Counted from the first letter of the stretch, positions 23,831 through 33,468 are shown. The stretch: 64,000 bases of DNA from an uncultured Bacteroidota bacterium (GCA_902791695.1 CADAWR010000005.1:36374-100373); one strand, 5' to 3'. Notes: generated from the letters alone by a model not told the origin. A program made the numbers and translations.

Positions 23831-25543
23831 ATGAAAAAAGCTTCAATATATATTATTATGGTAATGCTTCTCCTTGTCGCAGGATGCCGCAAGGACAGCA
23901 CCATCGACGGTATGCTCATTGTGAGCGAAAGCATGCGTGGTGACAGCAAGGCGATGGTCGACGACCTTAGCTTGAACTGGGTTGCCGGTGATAGCATACG
24001 CATAAACGGCAAAGACATGAACATTGTCGTGAACGGAGAGAATCAGGCCTATATTGAGAATGTGCCGACAAGCAGTGTCTACCGTGCCTTATATCCGGCG
24101 ACCCTCAACGACAGCGCATCACTCGACGACGACAGTGTCACTGTGACCATACCCGACACATATACATATACTGTGAACGATGGCAAGCAGGTGCTCGATG
24201 TGCCGATGGCGGCACGCTCAACCGACGGCAGTCGCCTGTACTTCAAACATCTAACAGCAGCGATAACAGTGGAAATCACAAACTACTACGGATTTGCCGT
24301 GCTGGTGGACAGCGTGGTGGTGACGAGCAGTGACGCTGGAACGCCTTACCAGATTAGCGGTGTCAAAAACATCGACCTAGCTGACGCAAATATGGGCATC
24401 ACCCTTAACAGTAGCCCGACGGTAGCGCAGAAAAAGGTGAAGATGCTTTTTGGCGACGGAGCACATGCGATGAAGATAAATCAAGGAGCCACCAAGAAAG
24501 TACAGGTGCCCGTGCTACCTGTTGGCAGTGGAAACAAGTTCTCCATCAGCGTGACCGTACACAAAGACGGTGACGCCGCTGTAACAAAGACCTTCACCAA
24601 GACGCAGGGTACCGGTGGTGCCATGGGGCGTGCAAAAATGGCTTATGCCGACCATACCGTTGGCTTCCTTTTCTCCATTGGCAATAACAAAAGAGTGATA
24701 ATATCGCAAGGCAACCTGCAATACCAAGCCTCAACTGGCACCTGGCGGTTTGCCGAGCACCAGTATGACTATATCGGCGCCACTGCAGGCAACACCACCG
24801 CAGCCAACCGTAAAACACAATCAGATTGGATAGATCTTTTCGGCTGGGGTACCAGCGGTTGGAATAATGGGAATACTTATCATATGCCGTATGATGTGAA
24901 TAATGAAGGAGAAGCATCGGGATATGGCTATGGCCCGACAGAAAACGGGGCATACACCTATAGTTTAACCGGAACTAAAAAAGAAGCTGATTGGGGCGTA
25001 CACAATAGTATTAACAATGGCGGCAATAATACAGGAATGTGGCGGACTCTTACAGCCGGTACAGGATCGGAAATTGACACTCTATTCAAATACCGTACTA
25101 CAAGCACATCCAATATGCCAACAGGAACCAATAACGGACAAGCTAGATTTATAAAAGCTACGGTTGGTGGGAGAAATGGAATTATAATTTTCCCCGATAA
25201 TTATGTACATCCTGCTGGAATTTATGTATCTGGTACAAATCGATACTACAACGCAACAGGAAACACCTATAGTTTTAATGCTTTTCAATTAGGCGTTCAA
25301 GATTGGCCACAAATGGAGGCTTCTGGCGCAGTATTTCTGCCTGCAGCAGGGCAACGAAAGAATACTGCTGTATATAATGCCAGCACAGAAGCATGGTATT
25401 GGTCTTCTACATCATCTCCTATAGGTTTAGGTGCCGGCAAAGCATATGCCATCAAATTCCTTGATGGCAGCTCATCATCATTGTCAGAAAGCGCTCTCAG
25501 ATATTACGGTTGTTCTGTACGACTTGTTATGGATGTAAGGTAA
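23831..25543 (+). CDS. Fimbrillin-like/FISUMP surface lipoprotein
   Basis: This 570-aa protein starts with a lipoprotein signal (SIYIIMVMLLLVAGC, Cys at residue 17). Residues 25-270 look like a fimbrillin-type domain: WVAGDSIRINGKD, YRALYPA, LYFKHLTAAITVEI. From about 275 a second domain begins, FSIGNNKRVIISQGNLQYQA. This continues with WRFAEHQYDYIG, WIDLFGWGTSGWNNG and the closing YWSSTSS...CSVRLVMDVR, which is the FISUMP-type pattern. The domain pairing suggests a surface-exposed, possibly adhesive lipoprotein. The second half is visibly more AT-rich than the first, suggesting module exchange. Confidence 0.8.
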   Translation: MKKASIYIIMVMLLLVAGCRKDSTIDGMLIVSESMRGDSKAMVDDLSLNWVAGDSIRINGKDMNIVVNGENQAYIENVPTSSVYRALYPATLNDSASLDDDSVTVTIPDTYTYTVNDGKQVLDVPMAARSTDGSRLYFKHLTAAITVEITNYYGFAVLVDSVVVTSSDAGTPYQISGVKNIDLADANMGITLNSSPTVAQKKVKMLFGDGAHAMKINQGATKKVQVPVLPVGSGNKFSISVTVHKDGDAAVTKTFTKTQGTGGAMGRAKMAYADHTVGFLFSIGNNKRVIISQGNLQYQASTGTWRFAEHQYDYIGATAGNTTAANRKTQSDWIDLFGWGTSGWNNGNTYHMPYDVNNEGEASGYGYGPTENGAYTYSLTGTKKEADWGVHNSINNGGNNTGMWRTLTAGTGSEIDTLFKYRTTSTSNMPTGTNNGQARFIKATVGGRNGIIIFPDNYVHPAGIYVSGTNRYYNATGNTYSFNAFQLGVQDWPQMEASGAVFLPAAGQRKNTAVYNASTEAWYWSSTSSPIGLGAGKAYAIKFLDGSSSSLSESALRYYGCSVRLVMDVR

Positions 25544-25579
25544 AAACGAAATATTTTTTGCCGGTTTCAAAAAAATTCG

Positions 25580-25587
25580 TATCTTTG
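25580..25587 (+). promoter_or_regulatory. -7 box (TATCTTTG) of rimP-nusA-infB
   Basis: Matches TAnnTTTG. The transcript would begin near 25591, just before the leader hairpin at 25598. Confidence 0.65.
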
Positions 25588-25597
25588 CATCGGAATG

Positions 25598-25622
25598 AGA
25601 GAGGTCGAGAACCTCTCTTTTT
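25598..25622 (+). promoter_or_regulatory. Leader hairpin with U-tract (candidate attenuator) upstream of rimP
   Basis: AGAGAGGT (25598-25605), loop CGAGA, ACCTCTCT (25611-25618), then TTTT (25619-25622). It lies between the -7 box and the rimP ATG at 25629. By form it is an intrinsic terminator within the first 32 nucleotides of the predicted mRNA. Confidence 0.6.
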
Positions 25623-25628
25623 ATTGAT

Positions 25629-26069
25629 ATGATAGAGAAAATCAAGATATTAGAACTCGTAAACAACGCACTTGAGGGCAGCGACAAATTCCTAGTGAAC
25701 CTGAAAATCACGCCCGACAACCGCATTTATGTGGACATCGACGGCGACAATGGCGTAACAATAGACGACTGCATAGAGCTCAGCCGCGCCATCGAAAGCC
25801 AGCTGGACCGCGATGAGGAGGACTTCGCCCTCGACGTGAGCTCCGCCGGCGCCGACCAGCCGCTGAAGCTCATACGCCAGTACCGCAAGAACGTGGGGCG
25901 CGACCTGGAGGTGGTCACCATCGACGGTGAACGCGCTGAGGGCACCCTCGAGGACGCCTCGGACGAGGGTATCGTCATCCGCACCCAGGGCACCAAGAAG
26001 CAGGCCCCGGAGACGCTGCGCTTCGCCTACCGCGACATCAAGAGCGCCCGAGTGGCAATAAAGTTTTAA
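25629..26069 (+). CDS. rimP: Ribosome maturation factor RimP
   Basis: This 146-aa protein is needed for 30S subunit maturation. The N-terminal alpha/beta domain has IYVDIDGDNGVTIDDCIELS and then DFALDVSSAGADQPL, the family's DVSSPG-type loop with Ala for Pro. The C-terminal Sm-like domain has GRDLEVVTIDG and GIVIRT. It is first in the conserved rimP-nusA-infB operon, 21 bases before nusA. The promoter and hairpin directly ahead suggest attenuation control. Confidence 0.93.
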   Translation: MIEKIKILELVNNALEGSDKFLVNLKITPDNRIYVDIDGDNGVTIDDCIELSRAIESQLDRDEEDFALDVSSAGADQPLKLIRQYRKNVGRDLEVVTIDGERAEGTLEDASDEGIVIRTQGTKKQAPETLRFAYRDIKSARVAIKF

Positions 26070-26090
26070 GAACAGAAAACATCCAAAGAT

Positions 26091-27329
26091 ATGGCAAAGA
26101 ACCAAGACCTGAGCAGTTCCTTTCAGGAATTCAAGGAATTTAAGAACATCGACCGCGAGACACTGATGCGCATTCTGGAAGAGGTGTTCCGCTCGGCGCT
26201 GGCCAAACATTTCGGCACGGAAGACAACTTCGACATCATTGTCAACATCGACAAGGGCGACCTCGAAATCTTCCGCAACCGCATGATTGTGGACGACGGC
26301 GCAGTGCAGGACCCCGCACGCGAGATAGCCATCAGCGACGCCCTCAAGATTGAGGACGACTTCGAGGTGGGCGAAGAGCTCTCGGAGCCCATACTCATGA
26401 CCGAATTCGGCCGCCGCGAGATCCTCAGCATACGCCAGAACCTCGTGGGCAAGATACAGGACTACGAGAAGAGCCTCATCTTCCAGAAGTACAAAGAGAA
26501 AGTCGGCGAAATTATCGTCGGCGAGGTCTACCAGCCCTGGAACAAAGAAGTGCTTGTGCTCGACGACGAGAAGATAGAACTCGTGCTGCCCAAGAGCGAG
26601 CAGATACCCAGCGACCACTTCCGCAAGGGCGACACCGTGCGTGCCGTTGTGCTCAAGGTGGAGATGAAGAACAACAACCCCAGCATCATACTGAGCCGCA
26701 CGACGCCCATCTTCCTGGAGCGCCTGCTCGAACAGGAGGTACCGGAGATTTATGACGGTCTCATCACCATAAAGAACATCGTACGTCAGCCCGGTGAACG
26801 CGCCAAGGTGGCTGTGGAGAGCTATGACGACCGTATCGACCCAGTGGGAAGCTGTGTCGGCGTCAAGGGCGGCCGCATTCACGGTATTGTGCGCGAGTTG
26901 CGCAACGAGAACATCGACGTGCTCAACTACACGCCGCGTGTGGACTTGATGATACAGCGAGCCCTCTCGCCCGCCAAGATCAGCAGCATCAAAATTAACG
27001 AAGAGGAGAAGAAAGCCGAGGTGTTCATGCAGCCCGACCAGGTGAGCCTGGCTATCGGTAAGGGCGGCTACAACATCAAGCTGGCCTCCAAGCTCGTAGG
27101 CTACGAGATTGAAGTATTCCGCGACAGCGACGAGGACTACGACGACGTGGCATTGCAGGAGTTCAACGACGAGATCGACCAGTGGATTATCGACGAGCTC
27201 ATCAAGATTGGCTGCGACACCGCCAAGAGCGTGCTCGCCCTGCCAAAGGATGAGCTGATGACACGCACCGACCTCGAAGAAGAGACCATCGACCACGTGA
27301 TTGAGGTACTCAAGGCTGAATTTGAATAA
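26091..27329 (+). CDS. nusA: Transcription termination/antitermination protein NusA
   Basis: This 412-aa protein has the NusA N-terminal domain (about residues 1-135). An S1 domain follows (about 140-205, VGEIIVGEVYQPWNKEVLVL). Then come two KH domains (about 205-350), including SCVGVKGGRIHGIVREL and the GKGGYN motif in LAIGKGGYNIKLASKL. A short tail (about 350-412) replaces the acidic repeats of E. coli NusA. It binds RNA polymerase and modulates pausing. It sits between rimP and infB, as usual. Confidence 0.96.
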   Translation: MAKNQDLSSSFQEFKEFKNIDRETLMRILEEVFRSALAKHFGTEDNFDIIVNIDKGDLEIFRNRMIVDDGAVQDPAREIAISDALKIEDDFEVGEELSEPILMTEFGRREILSIRQNLVGKIQDYEKSLIFQKYKEKVGEIIVGEVYQPWNKEVLVLDDEKIELVLPKSEQIPSDHFRKGDTVRAVVLKVEMKNNNPSIILSRTTPIFLERLLEQEVPEIYDGLITIKNIVRQPGERAKVAVESYDDRIDPVGSCVGVKGGRIHGIVRELRNENIDVLNYTPRVDLMIQRALSPAKISSIKINEEEKKAEVFMQPDQVSLAIGKGGYNIKLASKLVGYEIEVFRDSDEDYDDVALQEFNDEIDQWIIDELIKIGCDTAKSVLALPKDELMTRTDLEEETIDHVIEVLKAEFE

Positions 27330-27356
27330 AAAATAAAGGAAAGGACTCGACATAAT

Positions 27357-30302
27357 ATGGCAAGTTTCAGACTGAACAAGGTGGCCAAGGACTTCAACGT
27401 GGGCATACAGACCCTCGTGGAGTACCTTGCCAAGAAGGGGCACCAAGTGGAGCAGAGCCCCAACACGAAGATTAGCGAGGAGCAGTATGAACTGCTGGCC
27501 ACGGCATTCGACAGCGAGCGCAAGGTTAAGGAAGAGGCCGACAAGATAGAACTCATGTCGGCTGGCAACAACCGTGTAGTTGAGCTCAGCGCCAAACCAG
27601 AAGCCGAAGCCGAGCCCGAAGAGGTGGTTATCAAAGGCTATACCTCACACAAGAGCGTCACTACCACCAAGAAAGCCGCTCCGGTACAGGAACCCGTCGT
27701 GGAAGAATCCGAGTCCGAAAAGCCTGCAAAGACAAAGACTCAAGAAGAAAAGCCTGTAACCGTGGAGTCCAAGCCTGTGGTTGAAAACCATGAGGAAGAG
27801 CACGCTGAGACACCGTCAGAAAACATCTCAGAGCATGAGGACATTCAGGAAGAAACCTCTCAGAGCGACAGCCCCTTCAAGGTCGTCGGCACAGTAGACC
27901 TAAGCGCCATCAACCAGCGTACACGTCCCGACAAGAAGAAACACAAGAAAGGTGAGAAGCGCGAGCCTGCCATATCGCCCGCCGCTGCCGCCAAGCCCAA
28001 GGCGCAAAAAACCGAAGCTCCAAAGCCCGCACCGGCACCTGCTCCCCAACCGGTGATAGTCGAGGAGCCAAAACCCATAGAGCCCGCCAAGCCCGAGCCT
28101 GAATTCATTGAGACACAGTATACCAAGCTGGAAGGTCCCAAAGTACTGGACAAGATTGACCTGAGCCAGTTCAGCAAGGACGGTGCCGACACTCCCGGTA
28201 GCAAGCGCAAGCGCAAACACACCAAGAAGGAAGCCGTCAGTGCCCAGGAGGTAAAGAAGATTGGCGCCGAGGTGGCCAAGAAGGAAAGCAAGGAGAAGGA
28301 GAAAGCCAAGAAAGAAAGCCAGAAGAACGCCGCCAAGCAGCAGGATGCCGGTGGAAAGAAGAAGAAAAAGAAGGAGGACAAGAAGCCTGTTGAGATTGAC
28401 GATAACGAGATTGAGAAGCAAATACGCGACACCCTCGCCCGCCTATCACCCCTCGGTAAATCGAAAACCTCCAAGCATAACCGCGAGAAGCGCCAGAAGG
28501 TGCACGCCATGATGGAGGAAGAGATGATGCACGAGATGGAGCAGCAGAACGTGCTGCAAGTCACCGAGTTCGTCACCGCCAACGAGTTGGCCACCATGAT
28601 GAACGTGCCAGTGACCAAGATTATCGCCACCTGCATGTCCGTCGGCATCTTCGTCAGCATCAACCAGCGCCTCGACGCCGAAACCATCAAGCTTATAGCC
28701 GACGAATTCGGCTTCGAGGTCAACTTCGCCTCCGAAGATGTGGTCAACACCATCCACAAGATTGAGGAAGAAGATAAGCCTGAGGACCTCGTGCCCCGCA
28801 ACCCCATTATCACTGTCATGGGTCACGTAGACCATGGTAAAACATCGCTGCTCGACTATATCCGCAAGACCAACGTCATCGCCGGCGAAGCGGGCGGCAT
28901 CACCCAGCATATCGGTGCTTACGAGGTGCAGACCGCCGACGGCCGTAAAATAACGTTCTTGGACACCCCTGGTCACGAGGCCTTCACCGCCATGCGTGCC
29001 CGCGGTGCCAAGATGACAGATATCGCCATCATCGTCATCGCTGCCGACGATAAGATCATGCCGCAGACCATTGAGGCCATCAACCACGCCCAGTCGGCCG
29101 GTGTGCCCATCGTCTTCGCCATCAACAAGATTGATAAACCAGGCGCCGACCCCGACCGCATCAAGACCGAGCTGGCCAACATGAACCTACTCGTCGAGGA
29201 ATGGGGCGGTAAATACCAGAGCCAGGACATTAGTGCCAAGAAGGGTATTGGCGTCGAGGAACTACTCGAGAAGGTTATCCTCCAAGCCGACATCATGGAA
29301 CTGAAGGGCAACCCCAACAAACGTGCCAAAGGTGTGGTCATCGAGAGCGCCCTCGACAAAGGTCGCGGCTATGTAGCCAAACTGCTGGTACAGGAAGGCA
29401 CCATGCGCAAGGGCGACCCCATCGTGGCAGGAGCCGTCGCCGGCCGCGTCCGCGCCATGTACAACGAGCGTAACCAGGAGGTGATGTCCGCCGGTCCCTC
29501 GCAGCCAGTGCTGCTCCTCGGACTCACTGGTGCCTGCCAGGCTGGCGACACCTTCAACGTTATGGAGAACGAGAAGGAAGCCAAGGATATCGCCGCCAAG
29601 CGCACCCAGCTGCAGCGCGAGCAGGGCATCCGCACCCAGACCCACCTCACCCTCGAGGAGATTGGACGCCGCCGCGCCCTAGGCAACTTCAAGGAGCTCA
29701 ACATCATCGTCAAGGGTGACGTCGATGGTTCCGTCGAAGCCCTCAGCGACTCGCTGCTCAAGCTCAGCAACGAAGAGGTGCAGGTCAACGTCATACACAA
29801 GGGCGTGGGCCAGATTTCGGAAAACGACGTCACGCTGGCCATGGCCTCCGACGCCATCATAATCGGCTTCCAAGTGCGTCCCAGCGTGGGCGCCCGCAAG
29901 ATGGCCGAGACCGAGCACATCGACATCCGTCTCTACAGCATCATCTACGACGCCATCAATGAGCTCAAGGACGCCATCGAGGGCATGCTCGCTCCCGAGA
30001 CGCAGGAGAAGATTGTGGCCAACCTCGAGATCCGCGAGACCTTCAAGATCAGCAAGGTCGGCACCATCGCCGGCTGTATGTGCCTCGACGGCAAGATCAA
30101 CCGCCAGAGCAACATCCGCATCATCCGCGACGGTATCGTGGTCTACACCGGCAAGCTCGCTTCCCTCAAGCGCTTCAAGGACGACGTCAAGGAGGTGGTC
30201 AGCGGTCAGGACTGCGGTCTGAACATCGAGAACTACAACGACATCAAGGTCGGCGACATCGTCGAAGCCTACGAGGTGATAGAAATCAAACGCAAACTAT
30301 AA
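27357..30302 (+). CDS. infB: Translation initiation factor IF-2
   Basis: This 981-aa GTPase has a short N-terminal IF2_N helical domain. A long low-complexity Lys/Glu/Pro/Ala linker (about 75-385) and a second IF2_N (about 415-465) follow. The G domain has G1 GHVDHGKTS (about 487), G3 DTPGHEAF (about 536) and G4 NKID (about 590). Domains II-IV complete the C-terminus (ending [17 protein letters not shown]). It places initiator tRNA on the 30S subunit. Last gene of the rimP operon, followed closely by tRNA-Arg. Confidence 0.97.
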   Translation: MASFRLNKVAKDFNVGIQTLVEYLAKKGHQVEQSPNTKISEEQYELLATAFDSERKVKEEADKIELMSAGNNRVVELSAKPEAEAEPEEVVIKGYTSHKSVTTTKKAAPVQEPVVEESESEKPAKTKTQEEKPVTVESKPVVENHEEEHAETPSENISEHEDIQEETSQSDSPFKVVGTVDLSAINQRTRPDKKKHKKGEKREPAISPAAAAKPKAQKTEAPKPAPAPAPQPVIVEEPKPIEPAKPEPEFIETQYTKLEGPKVLDKIDLSQFSKDGADTPGSKRKRKHTKKEAVSAQEVKKIGAEVAKKESKEKEKAKKESQKNAAKQQDAGGKKKKKKEDKKPVEIDDNEIEKQIRDTLARLSPLGKSKTSKHNREKRQKVHAMMEEEMMHEMEQQNVLQVTEFVTANELATMMNVPVTKIIATCMSVGIFVSINQRLDAETIKLIADEFGFEVNFASEDVVNTIHKIEEEDKPEDLVPRNPIITVMGHVDHGKTSLLDYIRKTNVIAGEAGGITQHIGAYEVQTADGRKITFLDTPGHEAFTAMRARGAKMTDIAIIVIAADDKIMPQTIEAINHAQSAGVPIVFAINKIDKPGADPDRIKTELANMNLLVEEWGGKYQSQDISAKKGIGVEELLEKVILQADIMELKGNPNKRAKGVVIESALDKGRGYVAKLLVQEGTMRKGDPIVAGAVAGRVRAMYNERNQEVMSAGPSQPVLLLGLTGACQAGDTFNVMENEKEAKDIAAKRTQLQREQGIRTQTHLTLEEIGRRRALGNFKELNIIVKGDVDGSVEALSDSLLKLSNEEVQVNVIHKGVGQISENDVTLAMASDAIIIGFQVRPSVGARKMAETEHIDIRLYSIIYDAINELKDAIEGMLAPETQEKIVANLEIRETFKISKVGTIAGCMCLDGKINRQSNIRIIRDGIVVYTGKLASLKRFKDDVKEVVSGQDCGLNIENYNDIKVGDIVEAYEVIEIKRKL

Positions 30303-30314
30303 TAGTCTGCGACT

Positions 30315-30386
30315 GCTCCTGTAGTTCAATGGATAGAATAGAGGTTTCCTAAACCTTTGATCAGGGTTCGATTCCCTGCGGGAGTA
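30315..30386 (+). tRNA. tRNA-Arg (CCT)
   Basis: GCTCCTG (30315-30321) pairs with CGGGAGT (30379-30385), with G-U pairs. Anticodon stem GAGGT/ACCTT encloses TTCCTAA, with CCT at 30348-30350. The T arm CAGGG/CCCTG encloses TTCGATT. CCA is not encoded. Confidence 0.92.
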
Positions 30387-30390
30387 CAAA

Positions 30391-30424
30391 AGAAAAGGCA
30401 CCAGTCACGGTGCCTTTTCTTTTT
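30391..30424 (+). terminator. Bidirectional terminator after tRNA-Arg / purE
   Basis: AGAAAAGGCACC (30391-30402) pairs with GGTGCCTTTTCT (30409-30420), followed by TTTT. It serves tRNA-Arg on the plus strand and the purE operon ending at 30443 on the minus strand. Confidence 0.9.
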
Positions 30425-30442
30425 ACGCTTAACCTGCAAGGC

Positions 30443-30949
30443 CTAGCACTTGTATTTGTATTCCAGCTTGGCCAGGTCTTCATTGGCCTTGACAATCTTT
30501 TTCTTCAGTCCTGCCTTATAGGCGACAAGTTTCTGCATCATGGCGTCGTCGCCGAGAGCGAGCATCTGCATGGCCAGTATGGCGGCGTTCTGGGCACCGT
30601 TGATGGCCACCGTAGCTACGGGGATTCCCGGAGGCATCTGCATGATGGCGAAGGTGGCGTCGAGACCCTCCAGGCACGAGCCTTTGATGGGCACACCAAT
30701 GACCGGCAGCGGCGTCTCGGCGGCTATTACTCCCGGCAAGGCGGCAGCCATGCCGGCACCGGCGATGATCACCTTGATGCCGCGTGCGGCGGCACCACGG
30801 GCGAAATCACTAACCTCGGCGGGCGTGCGATGGGCGGAGAGGGCGTTGACCTCGAACGGTATCTCCATCTCCTCGAAGAACTGGCAGGCTTTCTCCATGA
30901 CCGGCAGGTCGCTGGTGCTGCCCATGATGATACTTACAACAGGTTTCAT
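30443..30949 (-). CDS. purE: N5-carboxyaminoimidazole ribonucleotide mutase
   Basis: This 168-aa class I PurE converts N5-CAIR to CAIR in purine synthesis. It begins MKPVVSIIMGSTSDLPVMEK, the family's SxxD substrate loop. SAHRTPAEV follows, with the conserved Ser-Ala-His-Arg. GAGMAAALPGVIAAETPLPVIGVP and MPPGIPVATVAINGAQNAAILA complete the core. Last gene of a three-gene minus-strand unit, 5 bases after the M16 peptidase stop. Confidence 0.96.
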   Translation of the reverse strand: MKPVVSIIMGSTSDLPVMEKACQFFEEMEIPFEVNALSAHRTPAEVSDFARGAAARGIKVIIAGAGMAAALPGVIAAETPLPVIGVPIKGSCLEGLDATFAIMQMPPGIPVATVAINGAQNAAILAMQMLALGDDAMMQKLVAYKAGLKKKIVKANEDLAKLEYKYKC

Positions 30950-30954
30950 ATCGT

Positions 30955-32172
30955 TTAATTATAGATTAGCATACTGATGCCCTCTGGGGCGAAGCGGCTC
31001 TGTGCCACACGCAGCACCTCGTCGGGCGTGAGGTTCATTATGTCGGCGTTCATCTCCTCAAGGGTGTCGACATGCTCGAAGTTAAGGCTCGCCTTGCCAA
31101 TACTCTGCATCTCGTTGCTGCCGTTGTCGTTGTTGATGGCCATCTGGCCAATAAACTGGCGCTGTGCCTGCCGCAGCTGCTGCGAGGTGAGCCTGACCGT
31201 AGCCATACGCTCCAACTCATGCCGTATGAGCCCTATAGCACGCTCCTGCGCATCGAGATCGACGCCAGCGTAGATGTAGAACAGCCCAGTGTCGGACATC
31301 GGCACATACTGCGACTCCACACTATAGCAGAAGCCGTAGCGCTCTCGCACCGCCACATTGAGGCGCGAGTTCATCGCCGGACCGCCGAGGATATTGTTTA
31401 TCAGCGTAAAAGCCGTCTTGTCAGGATTGTAGATGTTAGGTGCCTCGCAGCCTATGAGTATGTGAGCCTGGTGCGTACGCTTGTGCACGGTGCGCTCGAA
31501 GCGGTGGAAGACCGGCTTTGCACTGCGGTCCACCGCCGACTCATGGTTGCCAAAAGCGCCGAAATAGCGTTCGCTCATGCGCACCAGACGCTTGAACTCC
31601 ACGTCTCCCACCACGCTTATCACCATGCGCGACGGCGTGTAGTTGAGCTCCATGTGGCGCCGCAGCCGCTCCGGCGTGAAGCGCCGCACATTGCGCTTCG
31701 TGCCCAGTATGTTGTGCGCCAAGGGATGCCCCTCGAAAGCCAACTCTTCGAACTGGTCGTAGATAAGCTCCGCCGGCAGGTCGCTGTAGCTGTTGATCTC
31801 CTCTACCACCACCTCGCGCTCCTTCTCAATCTCCGCCTCGGGGAAAGTGGAGCAGAACAGGATGTCGGCAAAGAGCTCGAGGCAGCGCGGCAGATGCTCG
31901 ACCAGCGAGGTGGTGTAGACACACGTCTCCTCCTTCGTGGTGAAGGCGTTGAGCTCCCCCCCCACCCCGTCGATTCGGTTGAGTATGTGGTAGGCCTTGC
32001 GGTGTGTGGTGCCTTTGAAAAGCGAATGCTCGATAAAATGGGCCATGCCCTCGTCCGCCCCCTTCTCGTCGCGGGAGCCGACATTTATATACACGCCGGC
32101 GTATACAACCTTCGAAGGCGTGTGGCTCAGTATAATCTTGATGCCGTTAGGCAGAGTATGGTATTCGTACAT
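30955..32172 (-). CDS. M16-family zinc metallopeptidase
   Basis: This 405-aa protein is a single-chain M16 (insulinase/PqqL/mitochondrial processing peptidase-like) enzyme. The inverted zinc site HFIEH is in GMAHFIEHSLFKGT (about residues 43-57), and the distal zinc Glu lies in EKEREVVVEEINSY (about 118-131). The C-terminal half (about 175-405) is the second M16 domain, with YGFCYSVESQY. There is no signal peptide, so it is cytosolic. It lies between the kinase/deaminase gene and purE with gaps of 6 and 5 bases. Confidence 0.93.
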   Translation of the reverse strand: MYEYHTLPNGIKIILSHTPSKVVYAGVYINVGSRDEKGADEGMAHFIEHSLFKGTTHRKAYHILNRIDGVGGELNAFTTKEETCVYTTSLVEHLPRCLELFADILFCSTFPEAEIEKEREVVVEEINSYSDLPAELIYDQFEELAFEGHPLAHNILGTKRNVRRFTPERLRRHMELNYTPSRMVISVVGDVEFKRLVRMSERYFGAFGNHESAVDRSAKPVFHRFERTVHKRTHQAHILIGCEAPNIYNPDKTAFTLINNILGGPAMNSRLNVAVRERYGFCYSVESQYVPMSDTGLFYIYAGVDLDAQERAIGLIRHELERMATVRLTSQQLRQAQRQFIGQMAINNDNGSNEMQSIGKASLNFEHVDTLEEMNADIMNLTPDEVLRVAQSRFAPEGISMLIYN

Positions 32173-32178
32173 GCCGGC

Positions 32179-33207
32179 TCACTGATTCTCGTACTGCTGC
32201 ACCTCGTCGTGGAAAAACTCCAGCTGTATGCCCGCCTGGCGGAAAAGCTCCTCGCTCTCGGCACCGGCATGGTATTTGCGCTCGCACACCACCCGCTTGA
32301 TGCCGCAGTTGATAATCAGCATGGCGCAGGTGCGGCAGGGGGTCATGCGGCAGTAGAGCGTGGCGCCGTCGAGGGCTATGCCGCGACGGGCCGCCTGGCA
32401 GATGGCGTTCTGCTCGGCATGCACCGTGCGCACACAGTGGGTGCTTATGTGACCGTCGGCGTCGATAGTCTGGCGGAACAGGTGTCCCACCTCGTCGCAG
32501 TGGGGCAGGCCGCTGGGCGAACCCACATAACCGGTGACCAGCAGCTGCTTGTCCTTCACAATGACGCAGCCCGAACGGCCACGGTCGCACGTGGCGCGGC
32601 GGCTGGCGGCATTGGCCAGCTCCATGAAATACTCGTCCCAGCTGGGGCGGTGGTATGTAATCTGCCCGAGCACCTCCTCCACTTGGCGGTGCAAATCCTC
32701 GAACGAGCCCCCATTGTCGAAGCGGAAGTCGGCGTGCTCGATGCAGTATTTGAGGTTCTGCTTGTTGGGGTCGCTGTTGTCCATCTCGCGCTGCTCGTTG
32801 GCGATGAATGTTTCGTAGGAGACATGGTCGGTCTCGCTGCCACGCAGCACAGCGCGCTCGTAGCGCACCTTGGGCTCGGCGTCGACCGCGAAGAGGTAGA
32901 AACTCGGCTTGCCACGCAGAGCCTCCACCTCGCCGGGGGTGCGGACACTCTCGATAATGCAGTTGCAGCCCGAAGCCGAAGCCTGCTTGTACAGCTCCTC
33001 GACGATGTACGACGGCGTATGCTTGGCGCGCAGGTCGTTGCCCACCATTGCCATCGTGTCGCGGTTCACGTCGAGCCCGCGACGCTTTATTTCCTCGGTT
33101 ATGAAAGCGCGCACCGAGTAGTGCACGAAGCCCTTTTCCTTCACCAAATAGTCGACGATGGTGCCCTTGCCGGCGCCCAGCGTCCCAGTTATGCCTATAG
33201 TTATCAT
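32179..33207 (-). CDS. P-loop kinase-like / dCMP deaminase fusion protein
   Basis: This 342-aa protein has two domains. Residues 1-180 are a P-loop kinase-like domain with Walker A GTLGAGKGT (8-16), resembling AAA_18/dephospho-CoA kinase-type NMP kinases. Residues 190-335 are a dCMP/cytidine deaminase domain with zinc residues in HAEQ (263-266, catalytic Glu265) and PCRTC (290-294). It deaminates deoxycytidine nucleotides and would supply dUMP for thymidylate synthesis. The kinase domain may be regulatory or phosphorylate nucleotides. A similar kinase-plus-deaminase layout is known in antiphage dCTP deaminases. The housekeeping neighbours argue against defence, but this cannot be excluded. 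Confidence 0.85.
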   Translation of the reverse strand: MITIGITGTLGAGKGTIVDYLVKEKGFVHYSVRAFITEEIKRRGLDVNRDTMAMVGNDLRAKHTPSYIVEELYKQASASGCNCIIESVRTPGEVEALRGKPSFYLFAVDAEPKVRYERAVLRGSETDHVSYETFIANEQREMDNSDPNKQNLKYCIEHADFRFDNGGSFEDLHRQVEEVLGQITYHRPSWDEYFMELANAASRRATCDRGRSGCVIVKDKQLLVTGYVGSPSGLPHCDEVGHLFRQTIDADGHISTHCVRTVHAEQNAICQAARRGIALDGATLYCRMTPCRTCAMLIINCGIKRVVCERKYHAGAESEELFRQAGIQLEFFHDEVQQYENQ

Positions 33208-33297
33208 TGCCAGATTGTTTTAGCGTATAACGTCTCGTGCGCGATAATATTGTGTGTGAGGGATAATAAACCGCCCCCAGTCCACTGGATCACCGTA

Positions 33298-33428
33298 GCC
33301 TCTCCGTACCCTCTCCATCTGTTCTACGGTTGTTCACCGGTTGTTCGCCGGTTTAAACCGTTAAACAACCGGTGAACAACCGTAGAACAGACGGAGCGGA
33401 TACGGAGCGGGTACGAAGCGGATACGGA
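33298..33428 (+). repeat. Hairpin-type intergenic repeat family, copy B (best preserved)
   Basis: The left arm 33319-33345 (starts CTGTTCTACGGTTGTTCACC) is a perfect 27-bp inverted match of 33364-33390, with an 18-base loop. Outside it, TCCGTACCCTCTCCAT imperfectly mirrors ACGGAGCGGATACGGA, and TACGGAGCGG units repeat in tandem on the right. It lies between the divergent deaminase and C69 genes. Confidence 0.85.
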
Positions 33429-33468
33429 GAAAATGCGCCGTAGGGACTGCCGATTGGCATTTTATTCG

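Noticed and set aside
25692-27446. 584-codon minus-strand frame opposite rimP, nusA and the start of infB
   Set aside because: It crosses three real genes and their gaps; composition is that of an antisense shadow.
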